Assembly: GCA_018610095.1 (NCBI GenBank)
Contig: JAHEOB010000380.1
Location: 1-6,127 of the forward strand
Length of the DNA stretch: 6,127 bases
Direction of reading: 5' to 3'
Source of the DNA: Halothece sp. MAG
GTDB lineage: Bacteria > Cyanobacteriota > Cyanobacteriia > Cyanobacteriales > Rubidibacteraceae
Shown here: one piece after another, positions 1-5,952 of the stretch
Layout of the letters: the number at the start of each line of letters is the position of its first letter
Numbering within the stretch: the stretch's first letter is position 1
Position numbers and translations under genes: made by a program
The notes under the pieces: generated by a model
The model's input: the letters and a program-made list of their open reading frames with translations, nothing else
The model's database searches: none
What the model was told of the DNA's origin: nothing

Positions 1-482
1 TAATGATTGAAAATGTGTTACCCCAACTCGAAACGGAAACCAACCATATTTTAAATCGTCTAACAGGCAATCAACTTCACGTGCAATTTGTAACCCAACG
101 GGCAGGAAAATCCAAATCCAAAAAAGAACAAAAACTCATTGACACTCTTGATATTTTAATTGCTGATGCTCAGGGAACGCGACCTTATGAAACCTACTCA
201 GGAGGAGAAGGATTTCGTATTAATTTTGCCATCCGCCTAGCCTTGGCGAAACTATTAGCCCAACGATCCGGAACCGCCCTTCAATTACTGATTGTGGATG
301 AAGGATTTGGCACCCAAGATAGTGAAGGATGTGAACGTTTAATTGCAGCTATTAACGCGATCGCGCCGGATTTTTCTTGTATCCTTGCCGTAACTCATAT
401 GCCCCAATTTAAAGAGGCATTTGAAAATCGCATTGAAGTAACAAAAACCGCCCAAGGATCACAACTCACGGTTTATTCTTAG
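1..482 (+). CDS. sbcC: Exonuclease SbcC, C-terminal part (5' end outside window)
   Basis: This is the C-terminal ATPase half-site of SbcC, the Rad50/SMC-like subunit of the SbcCD nuclease that processes hairpins and blocked double-strand DNA ends in the nucleoid. About 159 codons are visible. Counting from the ATG at 3 they show the ABC signature YSGGE (65-69), Walker B LQLLIVDE with catalytic Glu (93-100), D-loop GTQD (103-106) and the switch histidine in THMPQF (His132). The charged stretch before them would be the end of the returning coiled coil. The ATG at 3 is almost certainly an internal Met: family members are around 1000 residues with an N-terminal Walker A that is absent here, and the two bases before it fit a Leu codon ending in TA. 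The stop TAG at 480-482 lies 16 bases from the stop of the converging gene. Family assignment is secure; distinguishing SbcC from another Rad50-like ATPase rests on motif style only. Confidence 0.93.
   Translation, partial: MIENVLPQLETETNHILNRLTGNQLHVQFVTQRAGKSKSKKEQKLIDTLDILIADAQGTRPYETYSGGEGFRINFAIRLALAKLLAQRSGTALQLLIVDEGFGTQDSEGCERLIAAINAIAPDFSCILAVTHMPQFKEAFENRIEVTKTAQGSQLTVYS
357..364. repeat. HIP1 octamer GCGATCGC
   Basis: Exact copy of the highly iterated palindrome of cyanobacteria, lying in the sbcC reading frame where it encodes Ala-Ile-Ala (residues 119-121 from the ATG at 3). It supports the cyanobacterial origin. Confidence 0.9.
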
Positions 483-484
483 CA

Positions 485-496
485 CAATGATCATTG
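485..496. repeat. 12-base perfect palindrome between convergent stops
   Basis: CAATGATCATTG is its own reverse complement and fills most of the 16 bases between the sbcC stop (480-482) and the minus-strand stop (499-501). As RNA it could form only a 4-bp stem with a 4-base loop. There is no T tract after it on the plus strand, so it is not a convincing intrinsic terminator. Its position could still suit a bidirectional 3' end or a protein-binding dyad, but this is inference. Confidence 0.5.
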
Positions 497-498
497 AT

Positions 499-702
499 TT
501 ATTCAATCTCAATAGATTTGGGAGCGTTACTTTGTTGATTATTACTGTTATTAGACTCATTCCTCCCTTGTTGTTCCAGCCAACTTTTAAGCGGATCTTG
601 ATTGGGATTGAGGTGTAGCATCCCTGACAAAAAACCACCCATAAAACTAATAGGTTGTTGGCTGAACTCTCGAAAGATGGGTGTTAGTTCACTTAAAGGC
701 AT
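499..702 (-). CDS. Conserved-looking small protein, 67 residues, function unknown
   Basis: A short acidic-tailed protein whose function I cannot name. Residues 17-31 (PISFMGGFLSGMLHL) form a glycine-containing hydrophobic patch, too short and broken for a confident membrane helix but able to lie on a membrane or pack in a complex. This is followed by a block NPNQDPLKSWLEQQ (32-45), of a type I recall from small hypothetical proteins of many cyanobacteria. From residue 48 there is a low-complexity Asn/Gln/Ser tail ending in IEIE. The ATG at 702 has no clear Shine-Dalgarno; a T tract stands just upstream in the sense strand, which is not unusual in cyanobacteria. It is the last gene of the minus-strand series, 99 bases after pepP, with a possible promoter in that gap. 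It is believed real because of the motif block, the absence of a competing frame and the tidy fit between neighbours; the function is open. Confidence 0.72.
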   Translation of the reverse strand: MPLSELTPIFREFSQQPISFMGGFLSGMLHLNPNQDPLKSWLEQQGRNESNNSNNQQSNAPKSIEIE

Positions 703-731
703 AGTAATCTAAAAAAAACAGTAACCCACTT

Positions 732-740
732 ATTCTAGCA
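732..740 (-). promoter_or_regulatory. Possible extended -10 element for the 67-residue gene
   Basis: On the minus strand this reads TGCTAGAAT, matching an extended -10 (TG-N-TATAAT) with one mismatch. The start codon at 702 would lie about 20 bases after the predicted transcription start. No good -35 stands 16-18 bases upstream, which extended -10 promoters tolerate. A second TACAAT on the same strand (757-762) is an alternative. Low confidence in this AT-rich gap. Confidence 0.28.
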
Positions 741-801
741 CTGAATCTTATTTTTTATTGTATAGCAAGCGAATCTCATTTGTACAACGTTCATCATGTG
801 C

Positions 802-2145
802 TTAACTACCTTGATTGGCGGAAATACCGTTTTCCATGGCTTCCACCGATTTGGGAACACCGGCACTGAGAACTTCATTCCCGTCGCGAGTGACTAAAAC
901 ATCATCCTCAATTCTGACACCAATCCCATGCCAGCGTTGGGGAAGTTCAGGTTGTCCTTCCGCTAATTTGGCATTAGGCGATAGATAAAGTCCCGGTTCG
1001 ACGGTGAGAACTTGTCCAGGCTGAAGCGTTTGCCAATGATCTTCTCCCACTTTATAGCCACCAACATCGTGAACATCTAACCCTAACCAATGCCCAGTTC
1101 GGTGCATATAATAAGATTTATATTCTTCCTGTTCAATAATTTCATCAACGTTGCCTTGCAAAATCCCTAAATCCACTAATCCTTCCACTAACACTCGCAC
1201 TGCTTTATCATGAAACTGATTATAGGTATTACCCGGTTTTACTTCATCAATCGCTTTTAATTGCGCTTCTAAAACCAGTTCATAAATGGTTTTTTGTTCC
1301 GGTGTAAATTTGCCACTTACAGGAAAAGTGCGAGTAATATCCGAGTTATAATATTGATAGCAACAACCAGCATCAATTAACAGTAAGTCATTCTCTTCGA
1401 GCTGTTTATTATTATCAATATAATGGAGAATGCAAGCATTTTTTCCTGACGCAACAATTGTGGGATAAGCAGGAGATTTTGCCCCATGTTTACTAAAAAT
1501 ATATTCAATTTCTGCTTGAATTTCGTATTCGTATTTACCCGGCTTAGCAATTGTTAGGGCCTGATTGTGGGCTTCTGTCGCAATATCAACGGCATGGCGA
1601 ATTAGGGATAATTCTTGATCACTTTTAACTTGTCGTAAAGGGTGTAAAATAAAATTAGTATCCGCGATCGCGCTAGGAGCAGTTCCCCGTTTTGGAAATT
1701 GTGCAATCAGTTTTCGCCAATGATTCAGAACCTTATTATTAAACGCCTCATCCCGTCCAAAATGATAATAAATACAGTCTGCTTGTTTTAAATAGTCCGG
1801 TAATTTTTCATCCAGTTCTTCAATTGGATAGGCTTCATCCGCCCCAAATTCTTTTTTGGCAGCTTCTACCCCAATGCGATATCCTGTCCAAGTTTCTTTT
1901 TCCACATTTTTTGGTTGAACAAAGAGAATAAATTGATGTTGTTCATGATGAGGGGCAAGCACTAAAACCGCTTCCTCTTCATCAAAACCACTTAAATAAT
2001 AAAAATCACTATCTTGACGAAACGGATACTCCACATCATTGTGCATTACCGCTAGAGGCGCACTCCGAAAAATGGCAGTTCCCTGACCAATTTTTTCCAT
2101 TAAGGTTTGCCGACGTTGTTGATATTCTTCTAGAGAAATTGACAT
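802..2145 (-). CDS. pepP: Xaa-Pro aminopeptidase (aminopeptidase P, peptidase family M24B)
   Basis: A cytoplasmic two-metal (typically Mn) enzyme that removes an N-terminal residue preceding proline, used in peptide turnover. At 447 residues it has the usual PepP length. The N-terminal aminopeptidase-P domain (about 3-140) contains the characteristic FRQDSDFYYLSGF (42-54). The pita-bread catalytic domain (about 178-425) keeps every expected metal ligand: Asp258 in LLIDAG, Asp269 in NSDITR, His352 in HRTGHWLGLDVHD, Glu383 in TVEPGLY and Glu413 in RIEDD. The supporting histidines His241 (ILHYIDN), His348 and His359 are also present, so the enzyme should be active. No signal peptide. The ATG at 2145 is the only possible ATG, since an in-frame TAA lies five codons upstream. 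The nearest upstream bases offer only a weak CGAG as ribosome site. It follows the DUF2059 gene by 55 bases on the same strand and may be cotranscribed; no functional link to that gene is evident. Confidence 0.97.
   Translation of the reverse strand: MSISLEEYQQRRQTLMEKIGQGTAIFRSAPLAVMHNDVEYPFRQDSDFYYLSGFDEEEAVLVLAPHHEQHQFILFVQPKNVEKETWTGYRIGVEAAKKEFGADEAYPIEELDEKLPDYLKQADCIYYHFGRDEAFNNKVLNHWRKLIAQFPKRGTAPSAIADTNFILHPLRQVKSDQELSLIRHAVDIATEAHNQALTIAKPGKYEYEIQAEIEYIFSKHGAKSPAYPTIVASGKNACILHYIDNNKQLEENDLLLIDAGCCYQYYNSDITRTFPVSGKFTPEQKTIYELVLEAQLKAIDEVKPGNTYNQFHDKAVRVLVEGLVDLGILQGNVDEIIEQEEYKSYYMHRTGHWLGLDVHDVGGYKVGEDHWQTLQPGQVLTVEPGLYLSPNAKLAEGQPELPQRWHGIGVRIEDDVLVTRDGNEVLSAGVPKSVEAMENGISANQGS
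1664..1671. repeat. HIP1 octamer GCGATCGC
   Basis: Exact HIP1 palindrome inside pepP, encoding the Ala-Ile-Ala of PSAIAD (residues 159-161) in the linker between the two domains, a place likely to tolerate substitution. Confidence 0.9.
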
Positions 2146-2177
2146 ATTGCTCGTTGGTTATTTGTTACTAGTTTCCC

Positions 2178-2185
2178 CCTCCTTT
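2178..2185 (-). other. Orphan Shine-Dalgarno-like AAAGGAGG
   Basis: The minus strand reads AAAGGAGG here, an excellent match to the anti-Shine-Dalgarno, followed by further G residues. It lies 32 bases before the pepP ATG, too far for normal initiation, and no ATG, GTG or TTG follows at a usable distance. It may be chance, or a standby or regulatory ribosome-binding site for pepP. Confidence 0.3.
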
Positions 2186-2200
2186 ACCCCAGATTTAGGG

Positions 2201-2758
2201 TTACTCACTCATTTGATCATCTTGGTTTTGATTGTCTGGCACCTCTGGCATTGGTTGATTTCTCCTTTCTTCCATAATCTCTTGCATGGTTTTTTGTCCC
2301 CAATTGAAAGTTCGCTCATAGGCATCACGATAAGCCTCTGGCGTTTGCTCTGCAATACTTTGACCGACATCAGATTGATAGAATTCAATCAGTGCCTCTA
2401 ATTGCTCAGTGGTAAAGTGTTCGGCATAGATTGGCGTCACTAAATCCACATAATCTGCTTCAAAACGATTGACATATTCCTCAACTATATCATTTGGAAT
2501 TTGAGGATTTTCTTCTAATCCGATTGTAATTGATTCAATCACCATCTCTTTCTCATTGGAAACTTCAATATATTCCTTAATTAAGGAGGCTTTTTCAGGA
2601 TCAACATCTGTCTCTTGTTCAGATGGTGCTTGGTTTGATGGTTCAACCTTTTGATTATTACTCTCAGCTTGCACTGAGGAAACTCCTAACAGAGAAATTC
2701 CTAGCGTTAAAGGTGTTAAGAAAGTGACTAAGCTAATGGGAAACTGTTTAATTATCAT
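2201..2758 (-). CDS. Exported DUF2059 domain-containing protein
   Basis: A 185-residue protein predicted to be secreted to the periplasm. Residues 1-31 make a classical signal peptide: Lys4, a hydrophobic core (about 7-27) and a cleavage site after Val-Gln-Ala at 29-31. A Ser/Asn/Gln/Glu-rich linker (32-55) follows. Residues about 56-150 are helical, with the DUF2059 hallmark at about 104-140: VDLVTPIYAEHFTTEQLEAL, then IEFYQSDVGQSIAEQTPEAY. The C-terminus (165-185) is Pro/Asn/Asp-rich and probably disordered. The biochemical role of DUF2059 is not established; members are periplasmic and I infer an envelope-related job, consistent with the outer-membrane gene 57 bases upstream on the same strand. 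AGGA stands 3 bases before the ATG at 2758, tighter than usual spacing, but the signal peptide supports this start. There is no clear promoter in the upstream gap, so cotranscription with the DUF3769 gene is likely. Confidence 0.85.
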   Translation of the reverse strand: MIIKQFPISLVTFLTPLTLGISLLGVSSVQAESNNQKVEPSNQAPSEQETDVDPEKASLIKEYIEVSNEKEMVIESITIGLEENPQIPNDIVEEYVNRFEADYVDLVTPIYAEHFTTEQLEALIEFYQSDVGQSIAEQTPEAYRDAYERTFNWGQKTMQEIMEERRNQPMPEVPDNQNQDDQMSE

Positions 2759-2815
2759 TATTCCTAAAAAATCAAACTGTTGCTGTAACGACCAATTTTT
2801 ATGCTAGCAGTATCA

Positions 2816-4816
2816 TTAACGTCTTCCGCCTGGTACGCCAGTATTAATCTCATCAAAGGGATCAGATGAACCGCGCCAATTAAAGCCATTAATTTGTATG
2901 GTGAAGGAACCAATTTGTAAAGTGGGATCATAGCTAAGCCTTAAATTGTAGGTTCGCCGAGAATATTCCAGAATAATATCGCTTCTAATAAATTCTCCGT
3001 TATCTAAATTAAATGAGGTATCAAATCCAAGTAAGAAAGGACCATAAATTTGTTGTATCACCCCCATTGAAAGTCGTCGGCGATCCACTAACCGATCAAA
3101 TTCAAATGGAGATTCTCCTGCCCCGATCGCTTGTCGATAGGAGATATCAAAACCGGTATAGTCAAAGGCATCCTCGCTAAAATGACCCAATTCTCCTTCT
3201 AAGCCAACGATGACATCTAAAAAATTTTGTTGATCACCATTACTATAAAAGGTGGTAATTCCAGCCAAATTGGTTTTGAAACGAAGATTGGGACGAACAG
3301 GGGTTGGTGTAAATCGTAGCCCTTGGTCTGGCGTGGCTGGTAAGGTATCCCCTTGCCAAAGTGGCGTATCCCAACTAAATTGTGTTCCTAATTGATACCG
3401 AGTCAGCGTTACTCGATCATTATCGCGATTCTCATCGAGGAGTTCTTCCACATCAGTATCAGCATTGATCCGCTTGATACCAGCTTCATAATTGAACGCA
3501 ATGCCGGTGTCAGCAATGGTAAAGGTTGGCGAAGTAATTAATGCCCCGAAACTACTTTGTACCCTTTGAAAGCCTAAAGAACCACTGAAGAAACGTTCCC
3601 GAAAACTGGCTTCGATATTAAGGGTATGTTTTCCTTCATCTCGCCCGATCGCTTGTTGGAGTTGGGCACGTCCTTGAAAATTTTCTTGGAAGATTTCATC
3701 CGAGATGCCAATTAATGCAGCATTAACACTAAGGGCAGTACGAGGACTAAAACGCCCTTGTAAGTTAGCTTTGAGTCCAAATACTTCGGGATCAGTAAGG
3801 GTCTTATCGAAAATCCCCTGCTGTAGAAAGTATTGCGGGGTTAAACTAAAGTCCCATTGATCCGCTTCAATAATAGGGAATTCTCGTTCAATAAATAAGC
3901 CCCCTCGTTCATCGCCATCAAAACCAACATTGACTAGATTGAGTCCTCGTTCTCTCCCATCAAACACAATTCGTTCCCGAGGAATGGGAATGGAAAAGCC
4001 ATCATCAAACACTAGGCGTAAGTCAGAGGCTACTAACTCATCCTTGGAAGGTCCAATTTGCCGAAACTTGGCATTCTCAGCACGAAGTTCTAATTCAGGA
4101 GGGGAAAAGGGATCATTGGTAATCCGCAGATTGTTGGCGTTCCAGTTGCCCCCATCCAGTTCCAATTCATCCGCTTCAAAACGGAATCGAGAAATTGTAC
4201 CCCCTCCTTCTGGTACACTCAAATTACTCACATCAGGACCCCCTCCAAGGGAAAATTGGACTCCCTGTTGGGGTTGAACGTCTTGAACGGGTTCCTCAAT
4301 CCGATTAGAGTCACTTTGATTAGAATCGAAACCAATAGCTAAGTCTTGTTCTAAGCTAGGCTGAAAAATTTCGCCCCCAGCTTGCACAATCCGACCGCTA
4401 TCTAATCCAAAGTTATACTCAAACCGTTGACCCCGTAAAATTTGTTCTCCCCGTTGGAAGGTTACATTCCCCGTTCCCACCGCTAGTCGGCTTTCCAGAT
4501 TAATTCTTAATTGATCAGCCAGTAATACCCCTTGGGCAAATTCAACTCGCACATTGCCTTGGGCTGTCACCACTTGTTTGTCGGGATCAAACGTTTGTTT
4601 ATCTGCCGTAATTTCTAATACCTCGGAGGGGGATTGATCCTGATTATTATTCTGGGCAAGTTTCCATTGTTGAGTTTTCCCTCCTCGTACGGTAATCTGA
4701 ATCTCCCTAATGGGTTTGTCTTTGAGAGATGTTACTGGGGTGGTGAAGGCAACATGAGAAACAGGATTGGATTGCGTAGTGGTTTCAATGGGGGGAGGAA
4801 CATCAGCAAATAGCAT
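2816..4816 (-). CDS. DUF3769 protein, cyanobacterial LptD-like outer-membrane barrel with OstA-type N-terminal domain
   Basis: Probable cyanobacterial counterpart of LptD, the outer-membrane channel that inserts lipopolysaccharide into the outer leaflet. After a Pro/Thr/Ser/Gln-rich N-terminus (1-65), residues about 66-150 show the LptA/OstA repeat style: VLEITADKQTFDPDKQVVTA, then QGNVRVEF, LLADQLRINLESRLAVGTGNV and LRGQRFEYNF. A low-complexity linker (about 155-205) precedes the DUF3769 region (about 206-645), rich in alternating amphipathic beta strands and ending in strands such as RTYNLRLSYD and SFTIQINGFNW. This fits a beta barrel, though the C-terminus VPGGRR lacks the usual terminal aromatic. 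No signal peptide is visible, and none is available upstream: no other ATG occurs before the in-frame TAA at 4856-4858. A short MLxxxVPPP-type start is, as I recall, usual in this family. A near-consensus promoter lies just upstream (4845-4873). It is first of the minus-strand series and diverges from an ABC transporter. The family call is firm; the transport role is inferred from homology. Confidence 0.88.
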   Translation of the reverse strand: MLFADVPPPIETTTQSNPVSHVAFTTPVTSLKDKPIREIQITVRGGKTQQWKLAQNNNQDQSPSEVLEITADKQTFDPDKQVVTAQGNVRVEFAQGVLLADQLRINLESRLAVGTGNVTFQRGEQILRGQRFEYNFGLDSGRIVQAGGEIFQPSLEQDLAIGFDSNQSDSNRIEEPVQDVQPQQGVQFSLGGGPDVSNLSVPEGGGTISRFRFEADELELDGGNWNANNLRITNDPFSPPELELRAENAKFRQIGPSKDELVASDLRLVFDDGFSIPIPRERIVFDGRERGLNLVNVGFDGDERGGLFIEREFPIIEADQWDFSLTPQYFLQQGIFDKTLTDPEVFGLKANLQGRFSPRTALSVNAALIGISDEIFQENFQGRAQLQQAIGRDEGKHTLNIEASFRERFFSGSLGFQRVQSSFGALITSPTFTIADTGIAFNYEAGIKRINADTDVEELLDENRDNDRVTLTRYQLGTQFSWDTPLWQGDTLPATPDQGLRFTPTPVRPNLRFKTNLAGITTFYSNGDQQNFLDVIVGLEGELGHFSEDAFDYTGFDISYRQAIGAGESPFEFDRLVDRRRLSMGVIQQIYGPFLLGFDTSFNLDNGEFIRSDIILEYSRRTYNLRLSYDPTLQIGSFTIQINGFNWRGSSDPFDEINTGVPGGRR

Positions 4817-4841
4817 TGGTTCATAATTGGTTATGAGAGCG

Positions 4842-4876
4842 TCAATTATCAGTGATTAGTGGTTAATTGTCAATTT
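4842..4876. repeat. Five tandem degenerate heptamers in the divergent spacer
   Basis: Read in sevens from 4842 the plus strand gives TCAATTA, TCAGTGA, TTAGTGG, TTAATTG and TCAATTT, all fitting T(C/T)A(A/G)T(T/G)N. This resembles the short tandemly repeated heptanucleotide (STRR) sequences known from cyanobacterial intergenic regions. Units 1 and 4 also create an inverted repeat, CAATTA (4843-4848) and TAATTG (4864-4869). The array takes up half of the 67-base spacer between the DUF3769 gene and the ABC gene, and overlaps the promoter of the former. The period is clear; assigning it to a named repeat family is inference. Confidence 0.6.
4845..4873 (-). promoter_or_regulatory. Sigma-70 type promoter for the DUF3769/LptD-like gene
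   Basis: On the minus strand a perfect -35 TTGACA (4873-4868) is followed by exactly 17 bases and a -10 GATAAT (4850-4845), five of six matching. Transcription would begin near 4838, leaving a leader of about 22 bases before the ATG at 4816. The leader holds no Shine-Dalgarno but a small inverted repeat, CATAA-TTGG-TTATG on the plus strand (4822-4835). This is the best promoter match in the window. Confidence 0.6.
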
Positions 4877-4883
4877 TAATGCT

Positions 4884-5831
4884 ATGAATAACTTCGCAAT
4901 TGAAACCCGAGGATTAACGAAGCAATTTGATCGCAAGCTAGCAGTTTGTGACATTGATTTACAAATAACAAGTGGTGAAGTCTATGGTTTAATTGGTCCC
5001 AATGGTTCGGGAAAAACGACGCTGATCCGAATGCTAGCAGGCATTGAAGAACCCACTGTCGGTGAAATTTATTGGTTTCAAGAGAAATTACCGTTTCATC
5101 AATCTCATTTTCCCCTTAAACGTCGTTTCGGATATTTACCTGATGATTTTCCCGTCTATGATGATCTCACGGTTTGGGACTATTTAGAATATTTTGGTCG
5201 TCTTTATTATCTTCGTCAACCGCACTTACGCCGTCGCATTGAAGAAGTGTTAGAGTTAGTCCAACTGAGTTCCAAACGTCACAGTTTCATTTCCACGTTA
5301 TCTCGGGGAATGCGTCAACGATTAAGTTTAGCACGTACCATTATTCATGAACCCATTTTATTATTATTAGATGAACCTGTTTCAGGACTTGATCCCATTT
5401 CCCGTCAACAGTTTCGGGAAGTCATTAACGTTTTACACCAAGCGGGAATGACAATTTTAATTTCGTCCCATGTTTTGAGTGATTTAGGCGAAATTTGTAC
5501 TTCTATTGGCATTATGGAGTTAGGATATTTAGTGGAAAGTGCGCCTTTAGCAGAACTTTATCAGCGATATCCCAAACAAGAATTAATCATTACGACCTTA
5601 GATCAATTATCAAATTTAGAAATTCAGTTATCCCAATTTTCTGGCGTTGAAACTTATCAAAGACAACCCCATCACAATCAAATTAAAGTTAAATTTACGG
5701 GGACGGAACAAGAAAAATCGCAACTGCTGCGATCGCTGCTAGAGTCTGGTCTTTCAATTACTGAGTTTCATACCCAACAACAGGATTTAGAAAACCTATT
5801 TTTACAATTGGATCATAAACAAGTCTCGTAA
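4884..5831 (+). CDS. ABC transporter ATP-binding protein, CcmA/DUF4162-type exporter ATPase
   Basis: Cytoplasmic nucleotide-binding subunit of an ABC-2-type exporter, energising the permease encoded just downstream; the substrate cannot be read from sequence. Within 315 residues the motifs appear in order: Walker A GPNGSGKTT (38-46), signature LSRGMRQRL (139-147), Walker B ILLLLDEP with catalytic Glu164, D-loop SGLD (167-170) and switch His196 in SSHVLSDL. The usual Q-loop glutamine is replaced: the segment reads GYLPDDFPVYDDLTV (83-97), with Asp87 where GYxPQ proteins have Gln. I recall similar GYxPDxFGVYD forms in this subfamily, so this is probably a lineage feature and not damage. Residues about 231-310 form the accessory DUF4162-like domain. 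ATG 4884 is the first possible ATG after the in-frame TAG at 4857-4859; no Shine-Dalgarno precedes it, and no convincing plus-strand promoter was found in the short spacer. Confidence 0.93.
   Translation: MNNFAIETRGLTKQFDRKLAVCDIDLQITSGEVYGLIGPNGSGKTTLIRMLAGIEEPTVGEIYWFQEKLPFHQSHFPLKRRFGYLPDDFPVYDDLTVWDYLEYFGRLYYLRQPHLRRRIEEVLELVQLSSKRHSFISTLSRGMRQRLSLARTIIHEPILLLLDEPVSGLDPISRQQFREVINVLHQAGMTILISSHVLSDLGEICTSIGIMELGYLVESAPLAELYQRYPKQELIITTLDQLSNLEIQLSQFSGVETYQRQPHHNQIKVKFTGTEQEKSQLLRSLLESGLSITEFHTQQQDLENLFLQLDHKQVS
5729..5736. repeat. HIP1 octamer GCGATCGC
   Basis: Exact HIP1 palindrome near the 3' end of the ABC ATPase gene, contributing to the codons for Leu-Arg-Ser-Leu (residues 282-285) in the accessory C-terminal domain. 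Confidence 0.9.
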
Positions 5832-5851
5832 AGTTAACAACCATTAACGCT

Positions 5852-5877
5852 TTCAGCAATTCCCAATTTTAGCTGAA
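5852..5877 (+). other. Stem-loop between the ABC ATPase and permease genes
   Basis: TTCAGC (5852-5857) pairs perfectly with GCTGAA (5872-5877). Inside, AATT (5858-5861) can pair with AATT (5865-5868) around a CCC loop, leaving TTA (5869-5871) as a bulge: ten base pairs in all. It begins 20 bases after the ATPase stop. No T tract follows, so it is not a classical terminator. It could protect the 3' end of the ATPase message or attenuate read-through, setting unequal subunit levels; that is inference. Confidence 0.4.
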
Positions 5878-5937
5878 CCATGTAAAATACACTCAACAAC
5901 AGCAGTATCATTAAGTCAGCATTGTCAACCATGAGGT

Positions 5938-5943
5938 AAGGAG
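5938..5943 (+). promoter_or_regulatory. Strong Shine-Dalgarno of the permease gene
   Basis: AAGGAG with a 9-base spacer to the ATG at 5953. It fixes the permease start and contrasts with the other starts in this window, none of which has a well-placed strong site. Confidence 0.8.
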
Positions 5944-5952
5944 TGATAAACC

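Noticed and set aside
703..801. Possible intrinsic terminator of pepP, using the T tract (711-718 on the minus strand)
   Set aside because: Only a 4-bp CAGT/ACTG stem with a 17-base loop precedes the T tract, too weak to call.
2147..2401. Plus-strand open frame of 84 codons with hydrophobic stretches
   Set aside because: It lies mostly antisense to the DUF2059 gene, which has a clean signal peptide and family motif. Its hydrophobicity is explained by reading the complement of charged/polar codons; no ribosome site.
3930..4277. Plus-strand open frame of 115 codons
   Set aside because: Fully antisense to the DUF3769 gene, Ser/Arg/Pro-rich composition typical of a shadow frame, with no recognisable domain.
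4817..4883. Plus-strand promoter for the ABC ATPase gene (CATAAT at 4822-4827 as -10)
   Set aside because: No -35 at 16-18 bases upstream (AACATC at 4799-4804); the true promoter may lie inside the divergent gene or be of another type.
5881..5888. TGTAAAAT as a -10 promoter for the permease gene
   Set aside because: The best -35 at correct spacing is TTCCCA (5860-5865), a poor match that overlaps the stem-loop; mentioned only as a possibility.
5931..5939. Mini reading frame ATG-AGG-TAA before the permease start
   Set aside because: Two codons without a ribosome site, out of frame with the permease; expected by chance.
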